A DNA stretch of 64,000 bases. Source: Batillaria attramentaria (taxonomy: Eukaryota > Mollusca > Gastropoda > Batillariidae). Shown in pieces: positions 1-12,100 of this stretch. Both the position numbers and the translations under genes were made by a program. The notes beneath the pieces were generated by a model, which ran no database searches, was not told the origin of the DNA, and saw nothing but the letters and a program-made list of their open reading frames with translations. Position 1 is the stretch's first letter. Each line of letters opens with the position of its first letter. Where the stretch lies: assembly GCA_018292915.2 (NCBI GenBank), contig JACVVK020000013.1:533001-597000 (forward strand), written 5' to 3'.

Positions 1-446
1 CTAGCCATTACGTTTCCTGTAAGGAATCAGGCAGTTTAGTGTTTTCTCAACAATTTCAAAGCTTCCCCACTTCAACTGAAGGGGGTAGGCAGGACACAGG
101 GACCCAGATTTCATGGTGCCTGTCAACTGTGCATATAAAGGAGTCAGCCAAGCGAAGGCAGTGTACTGGTACATGGCCCTTCAAATCCAAGGGGCTTGCC
201 AGTTTAGCTTGTGTTTCTCAGATTTCACCTCTCAATCGAGCCGTTCATACAATCGTAATGAGGAGCCTCAACAGTCGGGTACATAAGCCATCAGCAGGAA
301 CTTGTTCCTAGCTGAGGTGAAGAGAACACAGTGTTGATTTGATCAGTAGTCAGAGGTGACCGCACAGGGGCTTTAGCCGTTAGGTGAGTGTTATCAGTTC
401 TTGACCCTGCCGGGTGAATGTTATTAGCGTATTGGTCATCGTCTTA
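1..446. other. Non-coding flank, nothing recognised
   Basis: I see no convincing gene, splice-site pair or known repeat here. Short open frames on both strands have no recognisable domain. The stretch ends at the TTA target duplication of the transposon that starts at 447. Confidence 0.5.
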
Positions 447-1200
447 GGGCCCTTGCACACTGGCGTCATGCGACATTGTCGCGCCACGCGTGCAGCAAAT
501 TTTGTCGCGCGTCTACGTATGCAACCCCTTGAAGCGCGAAGCGACAGGCGTAGCACGATTGAAAAATTCTGTCGCGCGGCGATAGGACCTGTTCTATAGC
601 GTGGTTTCAGCCAATCAGAAGAGCCAGCCAGCAAGGGCCCACTCGCCATCCTCTTCTCTTCCAAGATGGCGGAATTGCGAGAAGACGAAATGTTTCGCCT
701 CAATGACCGGTATCGTGAACAGGAAACCTCTACAATTTTCAGATCGATTCATATCACAGTCGACGGGTATGCCGTTTTGTTGTGTCACTCTCCGCTGACT
801 CACACTACGGTAAATGCTACATAAAGAGTAAATAAAACTAGACACAACCGAACCGCCGGGTTGTCACTGATCAGTCTCTCATCGTCCCAGTCTACGATAT
901 CATATCATACGATACAGCAAAGCCGGGTTTGTTGTAGCTAAATTCTATCAAGTTATCGTGGCCTCGATCACCAGTCTCTATTCAGACTGCGAACAAGCAG
1001 CCTGAAGTTTATGATTCGTTTCAGATCCCTAATATGTATTTCGCGTTCCATCGCACACTCAGAAGCACTGACTCGTGGCGAGATCACTGCGCGCGGCGCG
1101 CAAGACTCCACGTGTGAGAGCCTTCACTGTGCGTGAAGCACGCAAGGGGCGACACGCGTGGCGCGCGCGATGTAGCACCGACGCTAGTGTGCACCGGGCT
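447..1200. mobile_element. Harbinger/PIF-like non-autonomous DNA transposon
   Basis: A 754-bp element is bounded by imperfect terminal inverted repeats. The left end starts GGGCCCTTGCACACTGGCGT and the reverse complement of the right end starts AGCCCGGTGCACACTAGCGT. It is flanked by TTA at 444-446 and TTA at 1201-1203, the target-site duplication typical of PIF/Harbinger elements. Both ends are rich in GCGC/CGCG. There is no full transposase. An ATG in a CCAAGATGG context at 665 opens a frame of about 50 codons beginning MAELREDEMFRLNDRYREQ, which may be a remnant of a transposon or captured gene; I do not recognise it. The CpG-rich termini might be mistaken for a CpG-island promoter of the downstream gene. 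Confidence 0.7.
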
Positions 1201-1203
1201 TTA

Positions 1204-2674
1204 GAAGCCATGAAAGTGCAGTGGTCATTAGCATAAGAGGCACAAACGTAGCACATTTTCCTCCTTTAAAAGGCAAAAGTACGGATGACAGAGCAGACTG
1301 AGGCACTGAAAAACAAACCCAGACCAGGCATCTGAAAGCCAAGCGAAGATCCTCTGACGCTGACCAAAGCTTAAGCAAATCAGCCCTCACACACCCCAAA
1401 GACACTCGCCTAGCCAAGCAGCCAAAGTCACACGCCAGGAACAACTTGTCCTTAAGGGCCAAAAGCCATAGGACGTAAAGCAAGCTAATGATGATGACAT
1501 TTTCCTCCGGTATTGAGGCATTTCAGTAGCACACGTGTTGGAGTAGGAAACAATACATTATGCGTACTTGATCCCAGTAAACTGTAGTAATTTTGTTTAT
1601 GATCATGATGATGCATAATCACTGACCCCAGTGACATTCCTTGTTTTCACACCTTTGAAATAGTACATTTGCTGAAGTGGATCTAATCACTTATGAAAGA
1701 AGCACATTTGACCATAATTCGCAGAACCATTGCCACAGTCTGTGCGTGTTTGTGTCGAGTCGGTGTCAGTGTGTGTGTGCACGTGTTTGTGTCGGTGTGT
1801 GGGGGCAAGTGTGTGTGCGTGTGTAAGAGAGAATACAATGTGATGTCCCGAGCTTTCATTGTACCTGTTAAGTGTTATTTCTTGCGACCTCCGCAGTTCT
1901 GAGTGGAAGCCAGATGGGAGTTTAATCTAGGCCTTGCAAACCTTGCAGCAACAGCCATGGCTTCTACTGTATTCAGAGCGAGCTGGTGGACAAGGATATT
2001 GATTGAACCAGCCCCCCTGAGCTTCGCCTTGGCTAACCTATTTCACTCAGCCCAGTTATTCTCCCATGTCCTGTTTGATGCGGACAGTGACATTCCATTT
2101 GTTTCAGTGGTACATGTATGTTTGTTTTCACTTACTGCAGTCAGGGCGTACGCTGTTTCTGGGAAGTATTGTGGCATTGGCACAAAGTGGCACAATTTTG
2201 ATGATAGTTTCTAAATATCAGTGAGGTGTAATATGTTAACTGACATTGTCAGTTCATACTGACAGCAATATCTACACATCTTTCTTGAGTTAATATGCAT
2301 GTACTTGATATGGCTGAGTGTTTTATTTGTAAGACGGTGTGCAAAAGTTTGCATGCCACTGGCTGTCACAAACAGGATGCAACCTATGCTCTTGTCCTCA
2401 GAGTCATCCCATACAGTGCAGACATAACAGGCTGGGATATTGTTGCTGTGGTTGTTGTGATGGTGGTGATAGTGATTTTGGTTTGCCTTATGTTGTTTTA
2501 ACCGTATCCTACCCATATTCTTCTTCTTTTCTTGGCACGCATGGGAAGCCATTCATTGATGTCTTAGTTCAACTGCTTATTTAATTCAGGGAAAGAAAAC
2601 CATCATTCAGACCTGGGATTCTTCAGTGTTTTCATGGAAATCTGTGGCTTCAGAGGCCGCCAGGGTGTAAATCC

Positions 2675-2742
<68 letters not shown>

Positions 2743-3128
2743 GGAGAGGGGGTTTGCTGTATCCTAGTGCCCCACCTGACCAGGGGCATTGCCACTGGAC
2801 CACAGACCCCCAACCTTACTTGTTCTTCCACGTTCACTTTTTCAGAATCCATATCTGATCATTGGTGAGATGCACTATAAATTACAGGCTACAGTTAAGC
2901 CCCCAAAACCACGTGCTGTCTGGTGCACCACTCAGCCACCACAGGTTGAAGGTGGATTTTTCAGGTTGAAGCATGAACTGTATTACATGTATTCCTTTTC
3001 CTCTGTGTGCAGTAATAATTCATCTAACCAGATACCCATAGTGTGACAACAAATACTGATACTACAGCTAAGGCCACGGTGACAGCAGGACCCAAGACAG
3101 GCTTCGAACCCGGGCCCCTGTGACCACA
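1204..3128 (+). other. Upstream region of pyruvate carboxylase
   Basis: Non-coding by inspection. It holds a TG microsatellite at 2677-2740. A pyrimidine-rich tract followed by CAG ends at 3012 and would be a good splice acceptor, so a non-coding first exon may lie further upstream with a 5' UTR exon starting near 3013. I could not identify the promoter or the first exon. Around 3080-3125 the minus strand resembles the B-box half of a tRNA-derived SINE. Confidence 0.4.
2677..2740. repeat. (TG)n microsatellite
   Basis: About 32 uninterrupted TG dinucleotides upstream of pyruvate carboxylase. Confidence 0.95.
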
Positions 3129-6100
3129 ATGCTCCGTCTTCAGGCCCGGGTGGTTCGTCTGCACAATGCAGCGGCCTCACCGATCACATCGGCGACATCT
3201 GGTTACCGGCTTCCAGCCAGTCTACAGAAGTTGTTGCTACAGCAGCAGAGGGGTCAGCATGGCACAACGACCAGCCCTTCCCAGCAAGCAACACAAACCA
3301 GGAAAAAAATTCAGAAGCTTCTGGTGGCCAACAGAGGTAGGTGTGTTAGGATTGGGGGGGGGGGGGGGCTGAGGTAGTGTGTGTGACAGTTTATTGTCTT
3401 AGAGAACACGGTTCCATAAGGCACAATCAAGGTAATTCCCCTTACAATGTGCGTGTGTGTGTGCACGGGCATCCTTTTGCAGTTAGGAAAGGCATGGCTT
3501 TGGAGATCAGGGAATATCTTAGATCTGACTAAATGAACAACGTAAAGATGTAACACTGATTTCTTTGACTAAACTGTTTTGCTGGCGTGTGTGTGTGTGT
3601 GTGTGTGTGTGCAGATGCGTGTGGGCTCGCATGTGTGTAAGGCAATACATACATGTACATTGATTGGTGATTCTGTTTACAGGAGAGATTGCGATCCGAG
3701 TGTTCCGAGCCTGCACAGAGATGGACATTCGCACTGTTGCAATCTATTCGGAACAAGACATCAACCAGATGCATCGTCAGAAAGCAGATGAGTCGTACCT
3801 GATCGGCAAAGGTCTGCCTCCAGTCGCCGCGTATCTCAATATTCCTGAAATCATTGAAATTGCCCAGGTCTGTACTTGATCTAGTGTGTAGTGGCTTTAT
3901 GGATTTCTCTTGAAGAAACAAGTCTTTACACTTACACTAACAGTTAACTGGTTGACTTTTGTTTAAGATCATGACAATCTCCTCATCATGCATGTCTTCA
4001 GGGTTTAGGTAGGGGGTGGGGGTGGGGGGTGTCCGGTCATTCAGGATCACACAGAAATAAGACTGAGCTGATCTCTGGGCAAACAGGCACATGGCTGCCT
4101 GGTCAGGTTTCACTTTCTTCATTAGTAACACATTTGGAATGAAAATTACCATACTATGTTGTGTGTGTGTGCAGGAGAATGATGTGGATGCTATTCACCC
4201 GGGCTATGGCTTTCTGTCGGAGCGTGCTGACTTTGCTCAGGCCTGTGTTGACGCAGGGATTCAGTTCGTTGGCCCCTCACCGGAAGTGGTACACAGAATG
4301 GGGGACAAGGTGGAGGCGCGCCAGTCTGCTGTCAATGCTGGTAATTTTTGTGTTTTGGTTTTGATTTTTGGAGGTTTTTGTTTTTGTTGTTGTTGTTGGG
4401 GGGGGGGGGATGAGCAGCTGCCATATTTTCAAATGGTATCACATGATTTCTCCTCAAGGTCAGTCTGTCACTGGCTTATACTTACATGTACTCTCACTTA
4501 GGGCCAATGAGGAAATGACAATTGTACAAGTGATGGAGAGATTTCACATAAATAACATTACCATGTAAAGTTATGTTAAGTGCTTGCTTGCCAGATGTCA
4601 CTGACTGCCTTCAAATTGGGTGTGCATCTAACCAACCAGATGGTCAGTGCAGGTGCGACCAAAATCTCTCACATGCTAGCTCATGACAAAACAACACCAC
4701 GTTTGACAAAAAAAAATAGTCTCTCCAAGAACAATGCTTACTACTATACCTCAAAACTGTGAATCAACATTACACCATCATACTTACATATTTAGCTGAG
4801 TTCAGCACAGTCTCATCAATTGCTCAAGAAGAGGAAGAAACAGACTTTTGAGTGTGATATGCTCTTTTAGGTGTGCAGGTTGTGCCAGGCACACCAGGGC
4901 CTGTGGTTACTGCTGACGACGCTTTAGAATTCTGTAAGGAGCATGGCTTGCCCGTCATCTTCAAAGCAGCCTTTGGTGGTGGTGGCCGAGGCATGCGTGT
5001 GGTCAGACACATGGAGGTAAAAAGCGAGTTACAGATGGCTACAGAACCTTGTCTTGCTCTTTTGTTGACATCTTTGTTTCCCTTGTGTAGATCATCAGCT
5101 ACATATTTGCTCAGTGTTGGTAATATTAGCAAGGGAAATAACTTTGCTGTTTAAAACCGTGGAAAGTATGAGTTGCTTGTCTTTGTTGTGAAACCATTAA
5201 TAAAGCTAGATGCTTAGGTTACTGATGCTGGCACACTCAGAAATAGGCCAGTCTTCCTACTGCTTACCAGTCTATCCTATTGTACTTTTACAGGAAGTGG
5301 AGGAGAACTTTAATCGTGCATACTCCGAGGCGCTGGCTGCCTTCGGTAATGGTTCTCTGTTTTTGGAGAAGTTCATCGAACGGCCAAGGCATATTGAAGT
5401 GCAGTTGCTAGGTGAGTGTGAGGCAGAACTGTAAAAGTATTGTTTGTTAATTAGTTGCCTAGCTAATGGATGGAGGGCAGTTTTCTGTTGCATCTTGTGG
5501 GTGTGGTGTGTTTTGTTCATCTGTAAACACTTGGGCTGGTGGATTTTGTTTTTACCTCAGCAGTTTCTTTCTGTTTTATTGCTTGTTATTTACTTCGTAC
5601 TTTTGTGTTACCCTGTAACTTGGCTGCACACATCTCTTTAGACAGGCAAACAGAGTACATTTGCATTCACAAAGAGACTTAGCAGTTATTCCCCGTCAAG
5701 CTGTGGGATACCGATGAGTATTTTGATCCAAGACTCAAATCAACCCTGAGCTTTAGCGTGTGTGAAATGTTTCGTTGTCGATGGTGTTTACATAGGGAGT
5801 GAGTTCTCCCCGAAGAGTAGTAATACATGTACTTGCTCATCGATGACGATGTTTTTTTGCCATAAAGGCTGTATCTCTGTTCTTTCTGTCTGAAAGAAAG
5901 AACCTTTTTGCAGGGAACCATGCCTGATTGTCGTGTGATGTTGTGTTCTGTGTCACATGATTTCTCAAGTTCTAGTACAATACAGACACTTATTCCACAG
6001 GAGAGATCAAAGAAAAAGAGGCTGCTATGGATGATAAAGCTTTCTCATCCCTTGAAAATCTGTTTCGGACAGGTGACAGCGCAGGTGACGTGGTCCATCT

Positions 6101-7904
6101 ATACGAGCGAGACTGCTCTGTGCAGCGCCGCCATCAGAAGGTTGTGGAAATAGCTCCAGCTCCTCATCTGGATTCTGCAATCCGCACGAAAATGGCCAGT
6201 GATGCCGTGCGTCTAGCCAAGCATGTTGGGTACGAGAATGCTGGGACTGTGGAGTTTCTGCTGGACCACAGTGGCCAGTACTATTTCATCGAGGTGAATG
6301 CAAGGTTGCAGGTGGAGCATACCGTCACTGAGCAGGTTACTGGGTGAGTTTTTTTCTCTAAAATTTGGTTTGAGTATGTGTATTAGGAAGTGCTCTTGAG
6401 TGGTGATAACCCCGCAAAGAGGGGCCAGTTGGAAGAACCAGTGCACCGAGCCGTTCCTACATCAGCTTTGGTCCGCTTTACTGGGTGTTTACTCCATACG
6501 TGTTGTTTAGCTAGTGTTGTGTACTTTGCTGTCTTTTGTATGTGTCAGAGTGGACCTAGTACAGGCTCAGATCCGTATCGCAGAGGGCAAAACCCTGGCA
6601 GACCTGGATCTGACGCAGGACAAGATCCATCTCAACGGCTGCTCCATCCAGTGCAGGATGACAACTGAGGATCCTGCTCGAAACTTCCAGCCAGACACGG
6701 GTCGAATTGAGGTGTTGTTTCCTTACAACTTTTTTCTCCATAAGCAATTTTGTTCTAGAACAGTAATAAAAATCTGCCGTCATCTGGAAAGGGGTCTAAG
6801 CACCTATCAAATCCAAGAAGCTTAAGTCCTTTATTTCACATGGTGTTAGAGATTGAGTGACACACAACTTATTTCCAAACGAGTATTAATGAAATAACAA
6901 AGACAGACTTGCTTTACAATTAAAATCACCACTGACTGGTGTACAGTAAACGCTGACTGGGTTAAGCACATGTTTCCCTGATATTTTCAGGTTTTCCGCA
7001 GTGGTGAGGGCATGGGTATCCGCCTTGACAGTGCCTCTGCTTTTGCTGGTGCGGTCATCTCCCCCTTCTACGACTCTCTACTGGTGAAGGTGATTGCTCA
7101 TGCACGCGACCATCCCACTGCTTGCTCCAAGATGCTCCGTGCTCTGCGTGAGTTCCGCATCAGAGGGGTGAAGGTGAGTTAAAATTAATTTCTTTGAGAC
7201 TGAATGTCTGTGTTTCTTTCAGCAGGTTTAGTAGCTATCCAGCAAGGCTGATATTTTTGTTTGAGTTTAGGTGTGCAAACAAAGACAGGTTCTGTATACT
7301 GACAGTAACACCTGAATGAAGTGTTGATGGTGTGGCCTGATAAGATCCAGTACCCTTATGTGTAATGCTGGGACAGTAATCGCTCACATATAATGATATC
7401 ACTAATCATAAACAGGAGATTGATGGGTCCATGAGGGTTACGCGGCAAGGGTGACTTCAGAGAGGAGGGGACTGGGAAAGACCTGCACCAGTTTTTGCTT
7501 CGACCTCTTAGCATTTAAACTCATTGCCCTTCCAATCTCAAGGTGGATAGTCAGCCAGTTGATCCACCAGACTCCCCTGAACAAAAGATTGACATGTATA
7601 GTCCTCAGACTGCTGTGATAGACTCTGTCAAAGCTGTCATGAAGATGGAAAATATCTGTCCCTTCACAGACCAACATTCCATTCCTGCTCAACGTGCTGC
7701 AAAATGAGAAGTTCCTCACTGGCTCTGTGGACACGTACTTCATCGATGAGAATCCCCAGCTGTTCCAGTTCACTGCCTCCCAGAACCGCGCCCAGAAGCT
7801 GCTGTATTACCTGGGTGAAGTCATGGTTAACGGACCATCCACGCCACTTGCCACCAGCATCCCTCCAGCAGAAATTGAACCCACTGTCCCATCAGTACCA
7901 GTTG
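3129..7904 (+). other. PC: PC exons 1-9: presequence and biotin carboxylase domain
   Basis: Exons: 3129-3336, 3683-3867, 4175-4340, 4871-5016, 5294-5411, 6073-6343, 6549-6711, 6991-7173, 7670-7904. Residues 1 to about 55 are the presequence; the biotin carboxylase begins at [20 protein letters not shown] (exons 1-2). Visible motifs are [17 protein letters not shown] (exon 3), the ATP-grasp glycine loop [11 protein letters not shown] near residue 220 (exon 4), [19 protein letters not shown] and [12 protein letters not shown] (exon 6), and [20 protein letters not shown] (exon 7). The exon 7 donor is weak (GAG|GTGTTG) but gives the exact family junction into exon 8 ([12 protein letters not shown]). 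The intron after exon 9 is the largest, 3.85 kb. Confidence 0.93.
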
Positions 7905-8686
7905 GTAAGTGTAACTTATAGGTGTTCATGCTTGTCTGAACGTTTCTGTGTGGATGTGTGTGTCTGTCTGTGTATATGCGTGTGTGTGTTCCTTTTAGGA
8001 TCAGACATTGTGAAGCAGTTTTCATAAGTGTGAATGACTAGTTTTATATGACAGGCTGTTCTAAGCTATTGGCTAGTGGAACTGAACATCATGGTAGATA
8101 TTGATGAATAAGTCAGCATGGAATGCAACCAGCTGAGACAAGTAGTTTCGCACTGCACAGATGTGCGCTGTTACCTGTAAGGTGCTGTGATATTGCCAGC
8201 TGCCTTCCCTGCACTTGTTCCTTTAACTCTTGGTAGTCCTTCACTATCCAGAGAGGAGTGTTTTGTGTTTTTGCTGGTTTTGCATACACCAAAGGTCCAT
8301 CTCTTGAACACATTTGCCTGAGTGTCCTGCTGACTGTGTAGAAGATCATTGACACTGCTTCTCTTCCCATGAACGTTTGACCATTTATCCCCCATTATAT
8401 ACCATTCCCACCTACGCTGTCAAACTACCAGTAACTACCTTTGCTCAGAAGTTTGAAATACCCTCCCCGTCTGCAGTGAATGCATACCTTTTCATATTGA
8501 GTGTCCACCTGACCTTCCCAACTGCGCAAAATATATATGTCCCTACCATTTTGATATTGTTGTGCAAAAGTTTGCTAGTTTTGAGAGGAGTGTAGTCAGA
8601 AAGTTGGTGGTGGTTGATGGTTCATGATGAATACAGGAGGATACAGACAATGTGGCCATACATGCAGTCTTCTCTCTGTGGCTTTA

Positions 8687-8733
<47 letters not shown>

Positions 8734-9070
8734 ACCAAACTTGGTGTATGGTAGAGGCTGGCTGCTTCGATTTTCAGTATTTAAGACTCATAACTATATT
8801 TCTTGTCTGTTCTCACTCTGCTGTCTCACTTATGGTGTGTAGCTGTATACTTGTCTTCATTTCCATTTGGCCATGGTGCTAATTCTTCCATATTTCACAT
8901 TAAATTGCTTTTCTGCCAAAGCATTCAAATCTTGACGCACTGCACACTTTCTGGCCACTTGAGAGGTATATCTCTTCAGTCAAAAGTGTCATATAGTTAC
9001 AGTCAAAATTTTTGCAATGGTAATCTTCCATCCTTCCTCCACCACCACCACCCTCCCCCATCCCCCACCC

Positions 9071-9141
<71 letters not shown>

Positions 9142-12100
9142 GGTGTGTAGGTGCCTGATTTACCTTTCAGCACCATCTTGGCTGTCTGCACAAAATTAAT
9201 ATGCACCACTACATTCTCACACTAATGAAAATCTTTCCACTTCGGCAGACTGCAAACTGGACTTTTAAATTGAGTTGTGCAGACAAAACTAATAAAAGTA
9301 CAATGGTTCATTCACTGTGGGCAAAACACAGGGTGTGGGTGTGTCTAATCAGCGGGGACATTAGTGCTTGATGGTGTGTGTTGTATACTAATCAGTTTGT
9401 CACTCATGGGTTTCCAGATGAACTGGGAAAGGGTAAGATCTGTGAAATGGTGGACATTTTTTTCACTCTTTTCAGTCTCACTTAAACTTCGTGCATTTCA
9501 ACTGACCATTGTACATGCTCCACCTGTGTCTTTGTCTTGTACCTCTCCAAAGCTTTCATTGTCTTAATTCTTGGGCAAAACCATCCATTTCAGTAACAAT
9601 GCAAACAGACCTTAAATTGGTACCAACAAAGTTTCACATAGATTGGCCTGTTTTGTCTAGATTGTTTCATCGCTAGACATTCACACAGTCAGTTATAATT
9701 TTTGTATAAGTTGTGGGAGATGATGTGTTAATGACAGGAATGCTTTTGCTCATTTGCACTTTAACACTGCTGTTAGGTTTCACCCTGAAAGTAGATTTTG
9801 TGGCATGCTGGGCTGCATGGCCCAGTGGGTGCCACTTTGTAACAAGCAGTTTGAAATGCTACATTGGCTTAACTGACGGTTAACACAACAGTATCAGCAC
9901 TGACTGCGGATTCATTTGATATCTCCATGGTAGGCGTATCTACATGCTGAGTCATGTTGGGTGGAGGTTTTTATCCTGGGCAGACTAATAGTAGCAGTGA
10001 GTTGGTTTGTTTGATTGTGAAACTGAATGAATTTTTGTCTTATTCTTTTTTTTTTTCAAAATTTGTCCACATTCACCAATAGTGTTAATAGCTCAGCATG
10101 CATGCCCTGCCATGTTCATTTTGTGTTACTTGTCTGTGTATGGTAGTCTGCATGTACATTGTACTGTAGTAATGTATCTTGTGTCAAGTCCATTATAGGT
10201 TTCACATCATTTGGCCATTACATTTAATGTACTGAAATTCGATCATCACTCGTCACATATTTGTGGAATTGTCACACACACAAGATTTTGCAGTTTGTAT
10301 GGACACAATATACTGTGACTGACGTGCTGTTCTGTCTGTTATTCATAGGGAAAGTTTAACATACAAATACTATAATAATATACAATTTGTGTGTGGAAAG
10401 CCATAACTTTGCTTCCAGGATTTGAGTATCAGTATTGTTGCGTGTGTTGTGTGTGATGTCTTTTTACATATCAGTGAAGAAAATATGTGAATGAAGTTAA
10501 TTTGTGGTACCTGTATTTGATTTGTCACAGAGCATGTACAAATTAACCTTTCATATTTCCTGGTGTTTGGGTTGGCATGTACCGGTACATGTGTACAGCA
10601 CCATTCAGGAATGTTCATTTCACCACTAAGTCCCTTTTGTATGTTGCTTCACATCCCAGGCACGATTCAAGATGAAGTACATGTACGTCACACTGCTGAA
10701 ATAAGTTGCACAAGCCCCAGTACAATATTGACAGTTTGTCGAAGCAGTGCATGTGCCAACATGCCTTCTTCAGTTATCTGTAACTATTGACCATCTATCA
10801 TGAACTCACATGTGCACCCACCCTGGTACATACAAGTTAGTTACATGAATGCACTTTAACATTACATTTTTTGTAATGTTTGTAAATTGTCTACATAATA
10901 GCCAGAGTAAATTGTAGATTCCATGTTCATTCCATACCCAATGTTCATTGTGCCTTGCCTAGATAGCCTTCATGGGTTTGTCACTTATAAAACAGCCATG
11001 ATTTGATACTGATTTGTGTTTGTGCTCTTTTTTTTTTTTTTTTTTTTTAAGGTGCTCCATTTGACCGTTAGGATTTGTAGACTTACAGTGTTCTGTATTT
11101 GTTGGCATGGGGTACATTTCTCCCTGTGTTTTGCATACCTGAGGTCTTCCTGGTATAGGAGCGTGTCATATGTTCCAGACATCTGTGTTTTTGTGTCTGT
11201 CTGTTCAGTAGTAGATCCTTGTACGTTGTTGTAATTTAACATTCCTATTTCAGCTGTGAACGCAGGATTTGGAAGTTTTAAATCTGCTTGCTTGGAACCC
11301 TGGTCTTTTATGCACATGGTTCTTGGTGTAATGAAGCTCTAAGTAATACAGTGCAGTCCTACTGCTGTGTTTTATGCACATACCTATTTCTATTTGTATG
11401 TTGGTGTGGAAGCAGATAGTTTTGAAAGTATTCTTTGTCTCTATCTTTGGGTCAGTCAGCAGTTGAAAAATGGATGCAGCACAGACTAGTGGTGCATCTT
11501 AGTGTGTCAAAGCTGTTCACACATGATTGCATGATATTTGACACTGTGTCAAAGTTACATACTGGTCACGTTGAATCGTCCAAGTAAAGGCAGGAGCAAC
11601 CATTGACGAAATATTCCTCGTAGGCTGTGTAATGTATTTGTGGTGCACTGCAGTGTAATAATGGAGTGCATTTTTTTTTTTTAAATTTCAGCTCTCATTG
11701 CCTTCATTCCCATACTCACGTTTGTCCCGTTTGTGGATTTTGTCCTGTACAGCCACCAAACCTTCACCCGGTTGGCGTGACGTGTTGCTGAAAGAGGGAC
11801 CAGAGAAATTTGCCAAAAAAGTTCGGGAGCACCAGGGTGTGCTGCTGATGGACACCACCATGCGAGACGCTCACCAGTCACTCCTGGCCACGCGGGTTCG
11901 AACCTACGACCTCAACCGCATTGCTCCTTTTGTCTCTCATAACTTCTCACCATTGTTCAGCCTAGAAAACTGGGGAGGTGAGGTTTTGGACATGGCAAGT
12001 CATTTGTTTTTGATGATTAATCATGCAAGCTGTCAATGATCAGATAGACAAGCAAATGTTTTCAGTTATTTAAAGAAACTGTACACCCATTTACGTGGTC

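Larger units (their letters stand above)
7905..11752 (+). other. PC intron 9 (3.85 kb)
   Basis: The largest intron of the gene. It holds a (CT)n repeat at 8691-8730 and a (CA)n repeat at 9074-9139, and otherwise AT-rich sequence with no recognisable nested gene. Confidence 0.8.
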
